Assembly (NCBI GenBank): GCA_016709675.1
Contig: JADJMH010000004.1
Location: 62,001 to 126,000 of the forward strand
Direction: 5' to 3'
Origin: Candidatus Accumulibacter proximus
Lineage (GTDB): Bacteria; Pseudomonadota; Gammaproteobacteria; Burkholderiales; Rhodocyclaceae
Length of the DNA: 64,000 nucleotides
This document shows positions 61,764 to 64,000 of the stretch, piece after piece. The notes beneath the pieces were generated by a model. It had not been told where the DNA came from. It worked only from the letters and a program-made list of their open reading frames with translations, and did no database searches. The position numbers were made by a program, and so were the translations under genes. Position 1 is the first letter of the stretch. Each line of letters starts with the position of its first letter.

Positions 61764-62849
61764 ATGATGCTATTGCTCTTCTTTCTTGGCCTGGCCGCGC
61801 TGGTGGCGGGCGCCCAGGTACTGGTGCGCGGCGCCTCGAAACTGGCACTGTCCTTGGGCATTTCGCCGCTCGTGGTCGGCCTCACGGTCGTCGCTTTCGG
61901 CACCAGTGCGCCCGAGCTCGCCGTATCACTGCGCTCGTCCTTCGCTGGCCAGGTGGACATCGCGCTCGGCAACGTCGTCGGCAGCAACATCTTCAATGTC
62001 CTCTTCATCCTCGGCGTGTCGGCGCTGATCACGCCACTGGTGGTCGCGCCGCAACTGATCCGCCAGGAAGTGCCGATCATGGTCGGCGCCTCGCTGCTGC
62101 TCCTGGCCCTCGCGCTCGACGGCAGGATCGGGCGTCTCGACGGCGCGCTGCTCTTCGGGCTGCTGCTGGCGTACACCGTGTTCCTGGTGCGGCAGAGTCG
62201 CCGCGAGAGCCGCGCGACGCAGGAAGGCTACGGCGAGGAACTTGGCGCCAAGGTCACCTCCGACTGGGACCGGCACTGCAGCGTCCAACTGCTGCTGATC
62301 GTCAGCGGACTGGCGCTGCTCGTCGTTGGTGCCGGCTGGCTGGTCGATGCCGCGGTCAGCTTTGCCCGCATCCTCGGTCTGAGCGAAATGGTCATCGGCC
62401 TGACGATCGTAGCCATCGGCACGTCGCTGCCCGAAGTCGCCACCTCACTGGTCGCCACTTTGCGCGGCGAACGGGACATCGCGGTCGGCAACGTCATCGG
62501 CAGCAACACCTTCAACCTGCTCGGCGTCCTCGGTCTTTCGGGCCTGCTGGCGCCGGCAGGGCTGCCGGTGAGCGCCGCAGTGATCGTCTTCGACTTGCCG
62601 GTGATGATCGCCGTCGCCCTCGCCTGCCTGCCGATCTTCTTCAGCGGGCATTTGATCGCGCGCTGGGAAGGTGCTCTCTTCCTCGCTTATTACGTCGCCT
62701 ACGCCGCCTATCTGCTGCTCGCGGCGCAGCAGCACGCGGCAACGGCCGTCTACGGCAGCGTGATGCTCGGCTTCGCCCTGCCGCTGACGGCGGTGACGCT
62801 GAGCGTCGTCGCCTGGCGCGAATGGCGGGCACGCCAGGGCTCGCCATGA
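61764..62849 (+). CDS. Calcium/sodium antiporter (CaxA/YrbG family)
   Basis: This 361-aa inner-membrane cation exchanger has ten or so membrane helices in two inverted halves. Each half carries the alpha-repeat signature: GLTVVAFGTSAPELAVSL with GNVVGSNIFNVL, and GLTIVAIGTSLPEVATSL with GNVIGSNTFNLL. The acidic residues of the two repeats bind the cation. Start is ATG 61764 or the adjacent 61767; the open frame further upstream is not membrane-like. It may export calcium using the sodium gradient. Confidence 0.9.
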   Translation: MMLLLFFLGLAALVAGAQVLVRGASKLALSLGISPLVVGLTVVAFGTSAPELAVSLRSSFAGQVDIALGNVVGSNIFNVLFILGVSALITPLVVAPQLIRQEVPIMVGASLLLLALALDGRIGRLDGALLFGLLLAYTVFLVRQSRRESRATQEGYGEELGAKVTSDWDRHCSVQLLLIVSGLALLVVGAGWLVDAAVSFARILGLSEMVIGLTIVAIGTSLPEVATSLVATLRGERDIAVGNVIGSNTFNLLGVLGLSGLLAPAGLPVSAAVIVFDLPVMIAVALACLPIFFSGHLIARWEGALFLAYYVAYAAYLLLAAQQHAATAVYGSVMLGFALPLTAVTLSVVAWREWRARQGSP

Positions 62850-62850
62850 C

Positions 62851-63003
62851 ATGAATGCTACCGCCAGGCATTCGCCGACCACCGATGAAACGACCGCATC
62901 GACGTCGCCGCTGGCGCTGGTTCCGGCGAGCCTGTTCGCCTTGCTGGTCGTCAGCCTGATCAGCGTACCCCTGCCATGGAGAGCCTTGTCCAAGGTGGTA
63001 TGA
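62851..63003 (+). CDS. Possible 50-aa single-helix membrane protein
   Basis: This short frame follows the antiporter stop directly. After a polar Thr/Ser-rich start it has one hydrophobic helix, LVPASLFALLVVSLISVPLP. There is no strong ribosome site, but spacing fits coupling to the antiporter gene. It could be a small partner or a chance frame. Confidence 0.4.
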   Translation: MNATARHSPTTDETTASTSPLALVPASLFALLVVSLISVPLPWRALSKVV

Positions 63004-63092
63004 GCCTGAACGAAGGGCGCATTTCCACCCGGGAACGAGCCTGAAGGAAAAAGATTGCGGGTGGACTGAGGTGTGGGTTGATCATCGCTAGG

Positions 63093-63155
63093 ATGGTGAT
63101 CGACCTGAACGAAACACGACTGACCACGATCGAACAGGTGGTTACTGCTTCAACG
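63093..63155 (+). pseudogene. Possible N-terminal relic of a DDE integrase
   Basis: MVIDLNETRLTTIEQVVTAS resembles the N-terminus of rve-type transposases (LNETRLxTIEQVxxFL). Similarity is lost after about 20 codons. Weak evidence. Confidence 0.3.
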
Positions 63156-63374
63156 CTTGATGGAAATTTTCGTGCGTCCCTACCAGCAGAAGAACCAGTG
63201 TTTCAGGGTTGTATCCGTAGGCCAGCAGGAACAACGTTTTCACTCACCGTGCCGTGCAGTACTCGCCCGGCGATGACGAGGCCGTTATACTACCTCGCGT
63301 GTCTCCGAGCTTCCTTTCCCCGGGCGGGAAGCAGAAGCGAACCGAGTGATCCCTGCCGCCACCCACTTGATCCC
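63156..63374. other. Gap before the zinc-ribbon gene
   Basis: No gene recognised. TATACT at 63284-63289 is a possible -10 box for the next gene, without a clear -35. Confidence 0.3.
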
Positions 63375-64000
63375 ATGACCAACACCAGCAGCCCGCAGCC
63401 CACCCGTCCGACGGCGGGTAGTCCGTGCCCCAGTTGTCAGGCACCGATGGCGGTTCATCATTTCAAGCGCCAGCTCAATGGCGAGATCACCCTGGATATC
63501 TGCTTTGCCTGCCAGGGTGTCTGGTTTGACGAGCACGAGAGCGCCCAGCTGGCTCCGGCCGGGGTACTCGAGATCTTCCGGCTGCTGCACCAACACCTCG
63601 CCGATCTGCGCCAACCCTGGCCCGGCGTACTGCACTGCCCACGCTGCCGCGAGCCGCTGCTCAACTGCCTCGACAGCACGCGCGCGGGTCGCTTCGCCTA
63701 CAACCGCTGCCCGCAACGCCACGGTCGCTTCAGCGCCTTCGCCGCGTTCATGATCGAAAAAGGCTTCGTTCGCCAGCTCAACGGCGCCGAAGTGGAGGAT
63801 CTGGCGCGCCAGGTGCAGACCATTCGCTGCTCCGGTTGCGGCGCGCCGGTCGACATCCGCCGCGACCACGTGTGTACCCACTGTCGCTCGCCAATCGTCA
63901 TTCTCGATCCCGACGCGGTGCAAAACGCCCTCGAAGACTTCGGCCAGAAGGCCAGCCGGCAAGCGCATGTTGACCCGCACGCCATCGCCGACGCGCTGAT
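63375..64000 (+). CDS. Zinc-ribbon protein, 5' part (cut by the window edge)
   Basis: The frame is open from ATG 63375 to the end of the window (208 codons). Three Cys clusters are visible: CPSC with CFACQGVWFDEHE (a TFIIB-like zinc ribbon), then CPRC with CPQRHGRF, then CSGCGAP with CTHC. The stretch between is helical. The protein probably binds zinc and may bind nucleic acid or protein; a C-terminal membrane part could follow outside the window. A long antisense frame here is a shadow. Confidence 0.75.
   Translation, partial: MTNTSSPQPTRPTAGSPCPSCQAPMAVHHFKRQLNGEITLDICFACQGVWFDEHESAQLAPAGVLEIFRLLHQHLADLRQPWPGVLHCPRCREPLLNCLDSTRAGRFAYNRCPQRHGRFSAFAAFMIEKGFVRQLNGAEVEDLARQVQTIRCSGCGAPVDIRRDHVCTHCRSPIVILDPDAVQNALEDFGQKASRQAHVDPHAIADAL

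Overview
The window is high-GC chromosomal DNA of a betaproteobacterium. Gene content and order (dapE-prmB, pepN, a divergent glnE/yhdP pair followed by a nitrilase and tldD, and an MscS channel) look most like the Rhodocyclales, and Candidatus Accumulibacter is my best guess. That assignment is an inference from gene order and codon style and was not tested. Most housekeeping genes are intact. The accessory DNA is full of insertion sequences, frameshifts and gene relics.

Layout. 1-4934 is ordinary chromosome: dapE (partial), prmB, a TesA-like esterase lipoprotein and pepN. A tRNA-Arg(ACG) gene at 5082-5158 is the integration site of a 31.5-kb integrative element (about 5114-36642). Perfect 54-bp direct repeats bound it, the right-hand one being a displaced copy of the tRNA 3' half. 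The element ends in a DUF4102-type tyrosine integrase, an AlpA-like regulator, a PC4-family protein and a P4-alpha-like primase/helicase. No capsid or conjugation gene was recognised.

Cargo of the element, left to right. (1) A thermonuclease gene broken by a frameshift and by an IS4-family element with a 10-bp target duplication, followed by a dead DUF6794-like gene. A second copy of the same two-gene module lies at 11.3-11.7 kb. (2) A 577-aa protein with a papain/C39-like Cys/His layout, a 170-bp MITE-like element and a small protein. (3) Integron gene cassettes with two convincing attC sites but no integron integrase. They carry two different PD-(D/E)XK nuclease-like genes, the first split by an IS66-family element with an 8-bp duplication. 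(4) A tightly overlapping operon of six small proteins, five of which share the nine-residue heptad [LV][EQ]xR[LTI]x[AKR]LE. (5) A five-gene restriction-modification-like operon: SNF2 helicase, large adenine methyltransferase, a DUF1016 remnant, a Res-type helicase-nuclease, and a 479-aa protein with a motif known from phage and plasmid polyvalent proteins. Cargo 3 to 5 look like DNA-defence functions.

36.6-55.6 kb is chromosome again: a Fic protein next to the right attachment site, a yaeQ relic, glnE, yhdP, nitrilase, tldD, mscS, a spermidine-synthase-like membrane protein, and a convergent response regulator and PAS histidine kinase whose ends overlap. From about 55.6 to 59.1 kb a TPR gene and an ankyrin gene are followed by a four-gene DDE/AAA transposon module whose ATPase appears frameshifted. 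59.1-64 kb holds a kinase relic, an SDR protein lacking the usual catalytic Tyr, small membrane proteins, a CaxA/YrbG-type Ca/Na antiporter and a zinc-ribbon protein cut by the window edge.
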